Assembly (NCBI GenBank): GCA_000375685.1 | Contig: AQVQ01000018.1 | Span: 1 to 20,720 of the forward strand | Length of the DNA: 20,720 nucleotides | Direction of reading: 5' to 3' | From: a crenarchaeote SCGC AAA261-N23 | GTDB lineage: Archaea; Thermoproteota; Thermoprotei; Gearchaeales; Gearchaeaceae | In this document: piece by piece, positions 7,509 through 15,312 of the stretch | Position numbering within the stretch: the stretch's first letter is position 1 | Layout of the letters: each line of letters begins with the position of its first letter | Translations under genes and position numbers: made by a program | Notes under the pieces: generated by a model | Told to the model about the DNA's origin: nothing | The model's input: the letters and a program-made list of their open reading frames with translations, nothing else | Databases searched by the model: none

Positions 7509-8549
7509 ATGAAATTTGGAATTGTTCAATATTTAGGTGTAGGAAGTGTTACTTCACCAGAACTATTTCCTTATCACATTCTTCAACAAGCTAAATGGGC
7601 AGAAAGATACGGCTTTGAAAGTGTTCTAATTGGGGAACATCATGCTTTATCCGAATATATGCCTGACCCTTTTATAGTTGCTACATATTTAGCAGCTCAT
7701 ACAAATAAAGTGAGAGTTGGTTCCTATATTGCATTAGCTGCATTGTACCATCCAGTAAGATTGGCAGAGGAAATTGCTATGCCGGATGTTTTTTCCAACG
7801 GAAGAGCTTATATTGCACTTGGAATAGGATATCAACCTTTAGATTTTGAGGTATTTGGGGTTCCTATAAAGCAAAGAGTATCTAGATATGAGGAATGTAT
7901 AAATATAATTAGAGCTGCAATTAAAGGTCAAAGAATATCTTTCAAAGGAAAAAGGTATAAAGTACAAAATTTTGAACTACAACCTAAACCTATTCAGGAG
8001 AATCTTCCTATATACCTTGGAGCATGGACAGTTCCCGGTGCAAAGAGAGCGGCAAGATTAGGTGATGGCTTAGCACTTGCACCTGCTACAAAAATGAGCA
8101 CTTTTGACCTGATTATAAAGGCTTACGAAGAAGAAATTAAAAAACAAGGAAAAGATCCGTACATTATATTATGCAGAGATGGATGGGTATCCAAAGACAA
8201 GGAATCTGCTGCCAAAGAAGCCGGTAAATACATGCTAAGTACATTTGTATATTATTGGTCAGGAGGAGGCATATTAGATTTACCATCAAAGTTTTACAAA
8301 GCGGATAGTACCCCTGATCTCTCAAAAAAAGATGAAATAACAGTAGAAGTTATGGCTGAAGATAGATGGATTTTTGGTTCGGTGGACGATGCGATTTCAT
8401 TTATAGAATATTGTAAGAAAAAATATAATATTAAGGAAATAGTGATGGTGTTTCAGCAAGGAGATGGTAATCCTCCACAGAAAATGGTTCTTGATCAGAT
8501 AAAGCTTTGGGGAGAGAAAATTATCCCTTATTTTAAGGAATCAAAATAA
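7509..8549 (+). CDS. Luciferase-like (LLM) flavin monooxygenase 2 (left copy)
   Basis: A 346-residue TIM-barrel flavoprotein of the bacterial-luciferase family. It begins KFGIVQYLG, has the luciferase-type Glu-His-His (43-45 in LIGEHHALSEY), NKVRVGSYIALAALYHPVRLAEE (66-88), LGIGYQPLDFEVFG (104-117), then RYEECINIIRAA, QPKPIQENLPIYLGA and AARLGDGLALAP. The GEHH and GxGYxPxxFxxFG patterns suggest FMNH2/O2 chemistry (alkanal monooxygenase-like or related) rather than an F420 reductase, so it is distinct from LLM protein 1 of the same cassette. The ATG at 7509 has no Shine-Dalgarno, only an AT-rich stretch before it. The gap from the M24 stop is 119 nt. Reduced flavin would have to come from a reductase outside the window. 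Confidence 0.85.
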   Translation: MKFGIVQYLGVGSVTSPELFPYHILQQAKWAERYGFESVLIGEHHALSEYMPDPFIVATYLAAHTNKVRVGSYIALAALYHPVRLAEEIAMPDVFSNGRAYIALGIGYQPLDFEVFGVPIKQRVSRYEECINIIRAAIKGQRISFKGKRYKVQNFELQPKPIQENLPIYLGAWTVPGAKRAARLGDGLALAPATKMSTFDLIIKAYEEEIKKQGKDPYIILCRDGWVSKDKESAAKEAGKYMLSTFVYYWSGGGILDLPSKFYKADSTPDLSKKDEITVEVMAEDRWIFGSVDDAISFIEYCKKKYNIKEIVMVFQQGDGNPPQKMVLDQIKLWGEKIIPYFKESK

Positions 8550-8607
8550 TTTTATTTAAGTTGAAACTTTTCCAATTCTAAATTTCAAGGCGAAGATACG
8601 ATAACGT

Positions 8608-8623
8608 TAAGTGATAAAATTGA
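8608..8623 (+). repeat. 16-nt core shared with the dispersed repeat (left)
   Basis: TAAGTGATAAAATTGA, in the gap before ADH, is identical to 9857-9872 in the loop copy of the 134-nt repeat and to the start of the arm copies. TATAGG follows directly, as near the far end of the arm copies, so this may be an internally deleted copy. Confidence 0.4.
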
Positions 8624-8708
8624 TATAGGCAACCATCTTTAGAAAGTGCGAATAATACATAATTTATATCCAAAGCATAAAATATTGCGTAGGACCATTA
8701 AATTCCTG

Positions 8709-8716
8709 TATAAATA
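8709..8716 (+). promoter_or_regulatory. TATA-like box of ADH (left)
   Basis: TATAAATA centred near 8712. At normal archaeal spacing transcription would begin near 8738, after the ATG at 8732 but before a TTG at 8759 that fits the ADH family start better. A second AT box, TTTAAACT (8721-8728), leads to the same conclusion. Confidence 0.45.
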
Positions 8717-8731
8717 AAAATTTAAACTTTA

Positions 8732-9781
8732 ATGGCTTATTTCTTAATTGAAGCTAAATTGAAAGCAGGACTTTTATATAAGCATTCTAGTATAATAGAG
8801 ATAAAGGAAGTAGAAAAACCACATATCGATAAGGGCGAAGCTTTGGTGGCAGTAAGAGGTCTAGGTTTGTGTGGATCTGATGTAAAGATTGTGCATAAGT
8901 TTATAGAACCGCCCTATTATCCATTTATAATAGGTCATGAGATTGCAGGAGAGCTTATAGACGCTCTACCTTGTAATGAAGTTGAAAGAAATATAATTAA
9001 ACTTATTAGAAATTGTGACAACAATTTAATTGTCTATTTATATGTAGGATGCGGGGTTTGCAAATATTGTATAAAAGGCGAGAGAAACTTATGTTATAAT
9101 GTTAGGAGAATAGGTTTTGAAATTAATGGTGGACTTGCAGAATATATAAAAGTTCCTATATCAAATCTAGTTCCATTACCAAAACCTTTAACATATGATT
9201 ATGCGGTTCTAGCAGATGCTGGAGCAACAGTATTAAGAGCACTAAAGAAAGTTAAGCTAAAACCCAACTTAAATGTAGCAGTAATGGGAGTAGGAGGATT
9301 AGGATCGTTAGCTATTCAAATTCTTAAAATTTCAGGATGTAAGATAATTGCTTTTGATAAGAAAGAAGAGAAGATTAACTACGCCATTGAACTTGGTGCT
9401 GACATTGCAATAGATGTATCTAACTATCAAAAATTTTCAGGTATTGAAGACAATGTAGATATATTTTTAGACTTCGTGGGTAATAAGGAGAGCCAAATTC
9501 TGGGAATAAATACGCTTAGAAAAGGAGGAAAATTGCTTCAGGTAGGTTATACTGAGTCTACTTTGAGTGAAATTCCAAATAAAACTTTGGTGTATAAGGA
9601 GATAAAAATAATAGGTTCCTTGGGAAATTCAATTAACGACCTTTATGAGGTAATACAGCTTGCAATCAACGGTTATATTAAATCTAATGTAACTAATAGG
9701 TATAATATGGAAGAAATAAATAATGCTATTACTGATTTAAAGGAGAATAAGATACTAGGCAGAGGAATAATTAACTTATAA
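8732..9781 (+). CDS. Zinc-dependent alcohol dehydrogenase, medium-chain (intact)
   Basis: NAD(H)-dependent medium-chain dehydrogenase/reductase with both zinc sites. Catalytic zinc ligands are Cys47 (GLCGSD), His69-Glu70 (GHE) and probably Asp162 (ADAGATV). The structural zinc ligands are Cys107, Cys110, Cys113 and Cys121 in the C-x2-C-x2-C-x7-C loop. The Rossmann motif is GVGGLG (186-191), and Asp209 at the end of the second strand indicates NAD preference. It has the normal family length. The true start may be the TTG at 8759: from there the protein begins (M)KAGLLYK, as relatives do, and the TATA box fits. Bases up to 9433 (codon 234) lie in the repeat arm and the C-terminal 115 codons lie in the unique loop, so this is the only complete ADH here. 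Its role is probably oxidation or reduction of an alcohol/aldehyde made by the flavin enzymes upstream. Confidence 0.92.
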   Translation: MAYFLIEAKLKAGLLYKHSSIIEIKEVEKPHIDKGEALVAVRGLGLCGSDVKIVHKFIEPPYYPFIIGHEIAGELIDALPCNEVERNIIKLIRNCDNNLIVYLYVGCGVCKYCIKGERNLCYNVRRIGFEINGGLAEYIKVPISNLVPLPKPLTYDYAVLADAGATVLRALKKVKLKPNLNVAVMGVGGLGSLAIQILKISGCKIIAFDKKEEKINYAIELGADIAIDVSNYQKFSGIEDNVDIFLDFVGNKESQILGINTLRKGGKLLQVGYTESTLSEIPNKTLVYKEIKIIGSLGNSINDLYEVIQLAINGYIKSNVTNRYNMEEINNAITDLKENKILGRGIINL

Positions 9782-11339
9782 ATAAAATTTTATGAAACTT
9801 TTATAATTATATCATATGATGGAAAAAAGTTTTAGCAAATAATTTACTAAAAGAGGTAAGTGATAAAATTGAGTAATCGAACCTTGATTGCAAGGGATTT
9901 AAAATAAAGAATTAATAAATTAAAAGGAAGAGTAACGTCTATAGAACTTTGTACCCATCCAAATTATAAATTGTATGTAGTAATAGAAAAATTTAATATA
10001 ATATATTATAAGGTTATTTGGCTAAACTAATTCCCTTAGTTTCAGGACCTAATTTAAATCCTATTATTACTAAGAGTCCAGCTATTATAAGTAAAATACC
10101 AGAAGAAAACCAAATATTGGCACCCTCAATTCCTTGTAATAGGCTATGTAAACCTAATGTATAAAATGTATACCAGCCGCCTATGAATAGTCCAGATGAA
10201 AATCCAATACCAACTCCCGAAGATCGATGAGAAGTTCTATACCTTTCAGCTAGATATGCTACTGTAGAACCCCACGGAGCATAAGCTAAGAAGACTAGAA
10301 TGAATGAGAATAGACTTGCGACAAATATATTATTGACGGTGGCAGAATTTATAATAACGTAATAAATAGGGATTGCCAGTAGTATAGTAGCTATATGCCA
10401 CCTTGTTCCTAAATATTTTCTACCAAAGATTTGCGAAAGATGCCCATAAATTATAGCGCCTATTCCGCCTCCAACTAATCCAATCATATAAACGATGAGT
10501 GAATTCCCATACGAAAGTATTGATGGCTTATTTTGTAGTACTAGCAAAAGATTAGAGTAGCTTGCAAATGATGCAAGAAACATCCCGGTCATTACTATTA
10601 AGATTTGAATAAAATCTTTCAAAGCTTTTCCTCCCAAAACAGATTTTACAGGAAGCTTTTCAACTTGTTTGTTTTTCACAACTTCTTTAAACGTCGGAGA
10701 GTCTTCTACTCTCAATCTTATGAACAATGCTATTGGGAGAGGAATTAGTGTAGTTAATATAAGATATCTCCAGCCATAAGTTACAAAATTACTTCCGAAA
10801 TATAAAGAGAGATAATAGATTGCAACAGTATTAGCTAAACCGCCCAAAATAAATCCAAACAGTATAAGTCCACTGACCAATCCTCTCCATTTAGGAGGTG
10901 TCCATTCCATAGCTAATGTATGCCCTCCTGCATATTCACCGCCAATAAAAAACCCAACCAGAAATCTTAAAATTAAGTAGATTATGAATCCTAAGTAACC
11001 GGCAACAGTATATGAAGGTAAGGCTGCGACAAGCGCTCCAGATACAGAATAACCTATTACTGTAATTATTAAGGTAATTTTTCTCCCTAATTTATCTGCA
11101 TAATGACCAAATACAAATGATCCAAGAGGTCTAACAACTTCGCTCAATACAAATCCGGATAAAATTGCTATTTGGGAGAGTAGTACAGGTACGTTTGGTG
11201 GCAAAAAAACCCTATTGAGTACAGTAGCTAGACTTAGTACTATTAATAAATCGTATGCATCAAAAAAGTATCCTAATACTTGAGAAATCACCGCTCTTAT
11301 TGCTGGTGCAGTAAACTTCTCTGCTTCAAGACTTACTAC
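9434..11339. other. Unique 1906-bp loop of the inverted repeat
   Basis: The single-copy spacer between the arms. It holds the ADH 3' end (9434-9781, plus), 232 nt of non-coding DNA with one dispersed repeat, and the MFS coding region (11339-10014, minus). Because both arms carry the same ADH 5' part, flipping the loop would regenerate the same two gene products with the arms exchanged. Confidence 0.95.
9854..9986 (+). repeat. Dispersed ~134-nt repeat, copy in the loop
   Basis: It aligns almost without gaps to 14970-15103 (right arm, same strand) and to the reverse complement of 5670-5803. The first 47 nt differ at about 3 positions and the second half has drifted. The 36-codon frame of the arm copies is stopped after about 14 codons here. 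It fills most of the gap between the converging ADH and MFS genes. Confidence 0.6.
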
Positions 11340-12041
11340 TTTTTGATAGTTAGATACATCTATTGCAATGTCAGCACCAAGTTCAATGGCGTAGTTAATC
11401 TTCTCTTCTTTCTTATCAAAAGCAATTATCTTACATCCTGAAATTTTAAGAATTTGAATAGCTAACGATCCTAATCCTCCTACTCCCATTACTGCTACAT
11501 TTAAGTTGGGTTTTAGCTTAACTTTCTTTAGTGCTCTTAATACTGTTGCTCCAGCATCTGCTAGAACCGCATAATCATATGTTAAAGGTTTTGGTAATGG
11601 AACTAGATTTGATATAGGAACTTTTATATATTCTGCAAGTCCACCATTAATTTCAAAACCTATTCTCCTAACATTATAACATAAGTTTCTCTCGCCTTTT
11701 ATACAATATTTGCAAACCCCGCATCCTACATATAAATAGACAATTAAATTGTTGTCACAATTTCTAATAAGTTTAATTATATTTCTTTCAACTTCATTAC
11801 AAGGTAGAGCGTCTATAAGCTCTCCTGCAATCTCATGACCTATTATAAATGGATAATAGGGCGGTTCTATAAACTTATGCACAATCTTTACATCAGATCC
11901 ACACAAACCTAGACCTCTTACTGCCACCAAAGCTTCGCCCTTATCGATATGTGGTTTTTCTACTTCCTTTATCTCTATTATACTAGAATGCTTATATAAA
12001 AGTCCTGCTTTCAATTTAGCTTCAATTAAGAAATAAGCCAT
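10014..12041 (-). CDS. ADH (codons 1-234)-MFS transporter chimera
   Basis: A 675-codon open frame. Residues 1-234 equal the alcohol dehydrogenase up to N-Y-Q-K, with the catalytic and structural zinc ligands and the GVGGLG motif but without the second half of the Rossmann domain. From residue 235 (VVSLEAEKF) the frame continues into a 441-residue major-facilitator transporter with about 12 hydrophobic segments. MFS marks are D261-A-Y-D264 in the first helix, motif A as GHYADKLGRK, and the MHS-type GGEYAGGHTLAMEW followed by RGLVSGL. The DxxD resembles the DGxD of aromatic-acid:H+ symporters, which would suit the HpaB-like genes. The native MFS start is lost. The first in-frame alternative is a GTG at 11291 (Val251), just before helix 1. 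The MFS N-terminus is cytoplasmic, so an ADH fragment there is topologically possible. Either a fusion is made, or the ADH part is non-functional baggage. Confidence 0.85.
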   Translation of the reverse strand: MAYFLIEAKLKAGLLYKHSSIIEIKEVEKPHIDKGEALVAVRGLGLCGSDVKIVHKFIEPPYYPFIIGHEIAGELIDALPCNEVERNIIKLIRNCDNNLIVYLYVGCGVCKYCIKGERNLCYNVRRIGFEINGGLAEYIKVPISNLVPLPKPLTYDYAVLADAGATVLRALKKVKLKPNLNVAVMGVGGLGSLAIQILKISGCKIIAFDKKEEKINYAIELGADIAIDVSNYQKVVSLEAEKFTAPAIRAVISQVLGYFFDAYDLLIVLSLATVLNRVFLPPNVPVLLSQIAILSGFVLSEVVRPLGSFVFGHYADKLGRKITLIITVIGYSVSGALVAALPSYTVAGYLGFIIYLILRFLVGFFIGGEYAGGHTLAMEWTPPKWRGLVSGLILFGFILGGLANTVAIYYLSLYFGSNFVTYGWRYLILTTLIPLPIALFIRLRVEDSPTFKEVVKNKQVEKLPVKSVLGGKALKDFIQILIVMTGMFLASFASYSNLLLVLQNKPSILSYGNSLIVYMIGLVGGGIGAIIYGHLSQIFGRKYLGTRWHIATILLAIPIYYVIINSATVNNIFVASLFSFILVFLAYAPWGSTVAYLAERYRTSHRSSGVGIGFSSGLFIGGWYTFYTLGLHSLLQGIEGANIWFSSGILLIIAGLLVIIGFKLGPETKGISLAK
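11340..12041 (-). pseudogene. Truncated ADH segment (right copy)
   Basis: The 702 bases are identical to ADH codons 1-234 of the left arm and end exactly at a codon boundary in CAAAAA. The missing 115 codons contain the end of the coenzyme-binding domain and the C-terminal part of the catalytic domain, so it cannot be an active dehydrogenase alone. It serves as the 5' portion of the MFS chimera. Confidence 0.85.
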
Positions 12042-12056
12042 TAAAGTTTAAATTTT

Positions 12057-12064
12057 TATTTATA
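12057..12064 (-). promoter_or_regulatory. TATA-like box of the chimera (right)
   Basis: Mirror of 8709-8716. The duplicated ADH promoter now stands in front of the ADH-MFS chimera, so the transporter should be expressed with ADH regulation instead of its own. Confidence 0.45.
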
Positions 12065-12149
12065 CAGGAATTTAATGGTCCTACGCAATATTTTATGCTT
12101 TGGATATAAATTATGTATTATTCGCACTTTCTAAAGATGGTTGCCTATA

Positions 12150-12165
12150 TCAATTTTATCACTTA
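12150..12165 (-). repeat. 16-nt core shared with the dispersed repeat (right)
   Basis: Mirror of 8608-8623, in the gap before the chimera. It is identical to the beginning of the 134-nt repeat. Confidence 0.4.
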
Positions 12166-12223
12166 ACGTTATCGTATCTTCGCCTTGAAATTTAGAATTG
12201 GAAAAGTTTCAACTTAAATAAAA

Positions 12224-13264
12224 TTATTTTGATTCCTTAAAATAAGGGATAATTTTCTCTCCCCAAAGCTTTATCTGATCAAGAACCATTTTCTGTGGAG
12301 GATTACCATCTCCTTGCTGAAACACCATCACTATTTCCTTAATATTATATTTTTTCTTACAATATTCTATAAATGAAATCGCATCGTCCACCGAACCAAA
12401 AATCCATCTATCTTCAGCCATAACTTCTACTGTTATTTCATCTTTTTTTGAGAGATCAGGGGTACTATCCGCTTTGTAAAACTTTGATGGTAAATCTAAT
12501 ATGCCTCCTCCTGACCAATAATATACAAATGTACTTAGCATGTATTTACCGGCTTCTTTGGCAGCAGATTCCTTGTCTTTGGATACCCATCCATCTCTGC
12601 ATAATATAATGTACGGATCTTTTCCTTGTTTTTTAATTTCTTCTTCGTAAGCCTTTATAATCAGGTCAAAAGTGCTCATTTTTGTAGCAGGTGCAAGTGC
12701 TAAGCCATCACCTAATCTTGCCGCTCTCTTTGCACCGGGAACTGTCCATGCTCCAAGGTATATAGGAAGATTCTCCTGAATAGGTTTAGGTTGTAGTTCA
12801 AAATTTTGTACTTTATACCTTTTTCCTTTGAAAGATATTCTTTGACCTTTAATTGCAGCTCTAATTATATTTATACATTCCTCATATCTAGATACTCTTT
12901 GCTTTATAGGAACCCCAAATACCTCAAAATCTAAAGGTTGATATCCTATTCCAAGTGCAATATAAGCTCTTCCGTTGGAAAAAACATCCGGCATAGCAAT
13001 TTCCTCTGCCAATCTTACTGGATGGTACAATGCAGCTAATGCAATATAGGAACCAACTCTCACTTTATTTGTATGAGCTGCTAAATATGTAGCAACTATA
13101 AAAGGGTCAGGCATATATTCGGATAAAGCATGATGTTCCCCAATTAGAACACTTTCAAAGCCGTATCTTTCTGCCCATTTAGCTTGTTGAAGAATGTGAT
13201 AAGGAAATAGTTCTGGTGAAGTAACACTTCCTACACCTAAATATTGAACAATTCCAAATTTCAT
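12224..13264 (-). CDS. Luciferase-like (LLM) flavin monooxygenase 2 (right copy)
   Basis: Identical in all 346 residues to the copy at 7509-8549: GEHH at 42-45, the GIGYQPLDFEVFG block at 105-117, luciferase-type FMN fold. It precedes the ADH-MFS chimera with the same 182-nt spacing that the left copy has to ADH. No mutation distinguishes the copies, so both should be functional. Confidence 0.85.
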   Translation of the reverse strand: MKFGIVQYLGVGSVTSPELFPYHILQQAKWAERYGFESVLIGEHHALSEYMPDPFIVATYLAAHTNKVRVGSYIALAALYHPVRLAEEIAMPDVFSNGRAYIALGIGYQPLDFEVFGVPIKQRVSRYEECINIIRAAIKGQRISFKGKRYKVQNFELQPKPIQENLPIYLGAWTVPGAKRAARLGDGLALAPATKMSTFDLIIKAYEEEIKKQGKDPYIILCRDGWVSKDKESAAKEAGKYMLSTFVYYWSGGGILDLPSKFYKADSTPDLSKKDEITVEVMAEDRWIFGSVDDAISFIEYCKKKYNIKEIVMVFQQGDGNPPQKMVLDQIKLWGEKIIPYFKESK

Positions 13265-13383
13265 TTATTGAATAATATTATTTTTAGCTATTAGAAAAAT
13301 TCTAAAATATTCTTCTTTGCAGAAAAGAAATACAACCTTTTGTTTCAGAAGTTTACTTATAAGATCAAGGACTCTTTTATAAC

Positions 13384-14724
13384 TCATCCTAAAGGAACTT
13401 CCGTTATCTCTTCAATAGGCCATTTAGTTATTATCTCTACGCCTCCTTCAGTGACCACCAACATCTCCTCAAGCCTTACACCTTGTCTAGTTTCTTTGTC
13501 TCCCTCTTGAGTCTCTATTGCAAAGGTCATACCAGGTTCTATTCTAACCGGATAATCAAGCGAAACAGCTCTCCAGGCTACAGGCGGTTCATAAAGCGAT
13601 AACCCTATTCCGTGAGCCCAGTTATTTCCAGCAGTCATATCTTCGTTTGTGACTCCGTACCAACCCCAAATTTCTGGTCCAGGTGGCCATTTTTCAGCTA
13701 TATCTTTAGTTGTTATTCCAGGTCTAATAACTTTTATACCATCATAAAGCCAATCATAAGCCCTTTGATATGCATCCTTTATTGACTTTGGGGCCCTCCC
13801 AACAAAGAATGTTCTATAATAGCATGTTCTATAACCTAAATACGCCATATTATAAGTATCGAAATAAACTACATCACCGGGCCTTATTAATCTTCCTGTG
13901 GTAGCTCTCAAGTTTGGCCAAGTGTAAGGACCTGAGGTAACAAACATTCCATTCCATACTTCTGCACCTAATTTATAAGCAGTATAAAAAGCTGTTGCTA
14001 ATATCTCGTTTTCTGATATTCCAGCTCTAATTACCTTGGATATAGCAGCAAATATTGCGTCTCCTACCATAGCAGCTATCTTCAAACATGCTATTTCCTC
14101 TTTTGTCTTAATCATTCTCGCGCTTATCATCGCTTCAGCCGCCTTTGAATACTCCACCTGAATTCCTTCAGCTTTTAACGCATTTACCAAAGCTTCATCA
14201 TAGAAATCTATTCCTAATGGTTCTTTATCTACTTTATGTACCTTTAGATCCTCCTTTATTTGCTTAACCATTTTTTTACGTTGAGCTTCGTTTGCTTCTT
14301 TACCCATTGAAACACCTATCCAACTTGCACCTGTAATTGCATATTTTATGTTCGCCTCTGGAATCCAAGGAGCCATCCTTTTAATATGGTAACCTATGTC
14401 TCCTTGCTCATATAGAATGGGAGGTTCGCTTGTTGAGACTAATAACGCATACCTTAAGCCTGATGAAGGCATCGTCCAAAATGGCCTATAAGTGCTAGTT
14501 ATGTATGTTAAATTCTTTTCATCTAATGATAAGAAAGCACCCAACCCCTTTTCCTTAAATAGCTTCTGTCTTGCTCTTTCTAACCTTCCCTTTCTCAACC
14601 TATCCATATTGATTCTTTCTTCGAAATCTACAGCTTGTAGACCATATCCACTTGCATAGTCAATTTCATCTTTATAAGAACTCCTATAGTTTCCAAATCC
14701 TCCTACATAATTCTTCGAAGACAT
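13384..14724 (-). CDS. M24 (Xaa-Pro peptidase/creatinase fold) protein (right copy)
   Basis: Identical to the copy at 6049-7389, including the Cys301 replacement of a metal-binding Asp and the retained Asp289, His371, Glu404 and Glu419. The start is taken at the ATG whose first base is 14724; the frame is open to a GTG at 14841. Because the substitution is in both copies and the arms are otherwise identical, it predates the duplication and is not a decay mutation of one copy. Confidence 0.85.
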   Translation of the reverse strand: MSSKNYVGGFGNYRSSYKDEIDYASGYGLQAVDFEERINMDRLRKGRLERARQKLFKEKGLGAFLSLDEKNLTYITSTYRPFWTMPSSGLRYALLVSTSEPPILYEQGDIGYHIKRMAPWIPEANIKYAITGASWIGVSMGKEANEAQRKKMVKQIKEDLKVHKVDKEPLGIDFYDEALVNALKAEGIQVEYSKAAEAMISARMIKTKEEIACLKIAAMVGDAIFAAISKVIRAGISENEILATAFYTAYKLGAEVWNGMFVTSGPYTWPNLRATTGRLIRPGDVVYFDTYNMAYLGYRTCYYRTFFVGRAPKSIKDAYQRAYDWLYDGIKVIRPGITTKDIAEKWPPGPEIWGWYGVTNEDMTAGNNWAHGIGLSLYEPPVAWRAVSLDYPVRIEPGMTFAIETQEGDKETRQGVRLEEMLVVTEGGVEIITKWPIEEITEVPLG

Positions 14725-14752
14725 TTTTGACAAATACCAATCATTTTTTGAA

Positions 14753-14761
14753 TATATAAAA
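14753..14761 (-). promoter_or_regulatory. TATA-like box of the M24 gene (right)
   Basis: Mirror of 6012-6020, centred about 32 nt before the ATG at 14724. Confidence 0.45.
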
Positions 14762-14969
14762 TTTTTCTTTAATTTTTGTATATAAAAGAATATTTTAAAT
14801 AAAAGATTAAGAGTTATAAAAGAATCATAAAGATATTTCACATCAAACGCTAATCAGTTTTCAAACTTTCGAACTAAAGCATACTATATAATTTGAATTC
14901 AAGAAATATTAAATGGAAGTAAGAGACATTGTCATAGAAGAAATTGCTGATATATGAATAATTAATGAG

Positions 14970-15103
14970 AGATAAGTGATAAAATTGAGTAATCGAACCT
15001 TGATTGCCAAGGATTTAAAAAAGAAGAAAAAAAAATTAAAAGAGAAGGCAATTGTCTATAGAGCTTGTCCTTATCCGAATTATTAATTGTATAGGTATAA
15101 TAG
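14970..15103 (+). repeat. Dispersed ~134-nt repeat, copy in right arm
   Basis: Same strand as the loop copy at 9854-9986. It starts with the conserved 47-nt end containing TAAGTGATAAAATTGA. It carries the 36-codon frame 14976-15086 (GTG start, run of six Lys, ending Y-P-N-Y), for which I know no family. Confidence 0.6.
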
Positions 15104-15283
15104 CTAGTATCGTAATTTAAATATATTTTAAGATAGCCTAAAAGATAGCTGGTATAAATAGATCCATAAAAAGTATAATGCATAATAAATCATCATCCTC
15201 AGTTTCAGAATAAGCAATTATTGGAAACGGAAACACAATCAAGGTAAAACTCATCAAAGCTTTTTTACAAAGCAAGAATATGA

Positions 15284-15308
15284 TCCTTCCGATAAATTAA
15301 AGGAAGGA
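15284..15308. other. Small hairpin (right)
   Basis: TCCTTCC/GGAAGGA, 7-bp stem and 11-nt loop, mirror of 5465-5489. It ends 4 nt before the ATG of the 44-codon frame. Confidence 0.25.
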
Positions 15309-15312
15309 ATAA

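Larger units (their letters stand above)
109..9433 (+). repeat. Left arm of 9.3-kb inverted repeat
   Basis: Each base n matches the complement of base 20773-n in the right arm, from 109 to 9433. The encoded proteins, the antisense reading frames and the intergenic regions I compared are identical, and the constant coordinate sum excludes any indel. The inner end is sharp: after CAAAAA at 9428-9433 the left arm continues TTTTCAGG while the right arm continues GTAGTAAG. A further 34-nt match lies outside, at 62-95 against 20687-20720, shifted by 9 nt. Lack of divergence in the non-coding parts implies a very recent duplication, ongoing gene conversion, or an artefact. Confidence 0.97.

Noticed and set aside
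9434..11339. Transposon, integron or dedicated invertase cassette as the basis of the loop
   Set aside because: The loop encodes only the ADH tail and the MFS transporter. No transposase, recombinase, terminal repeats or attachment sites were seen at its borders.
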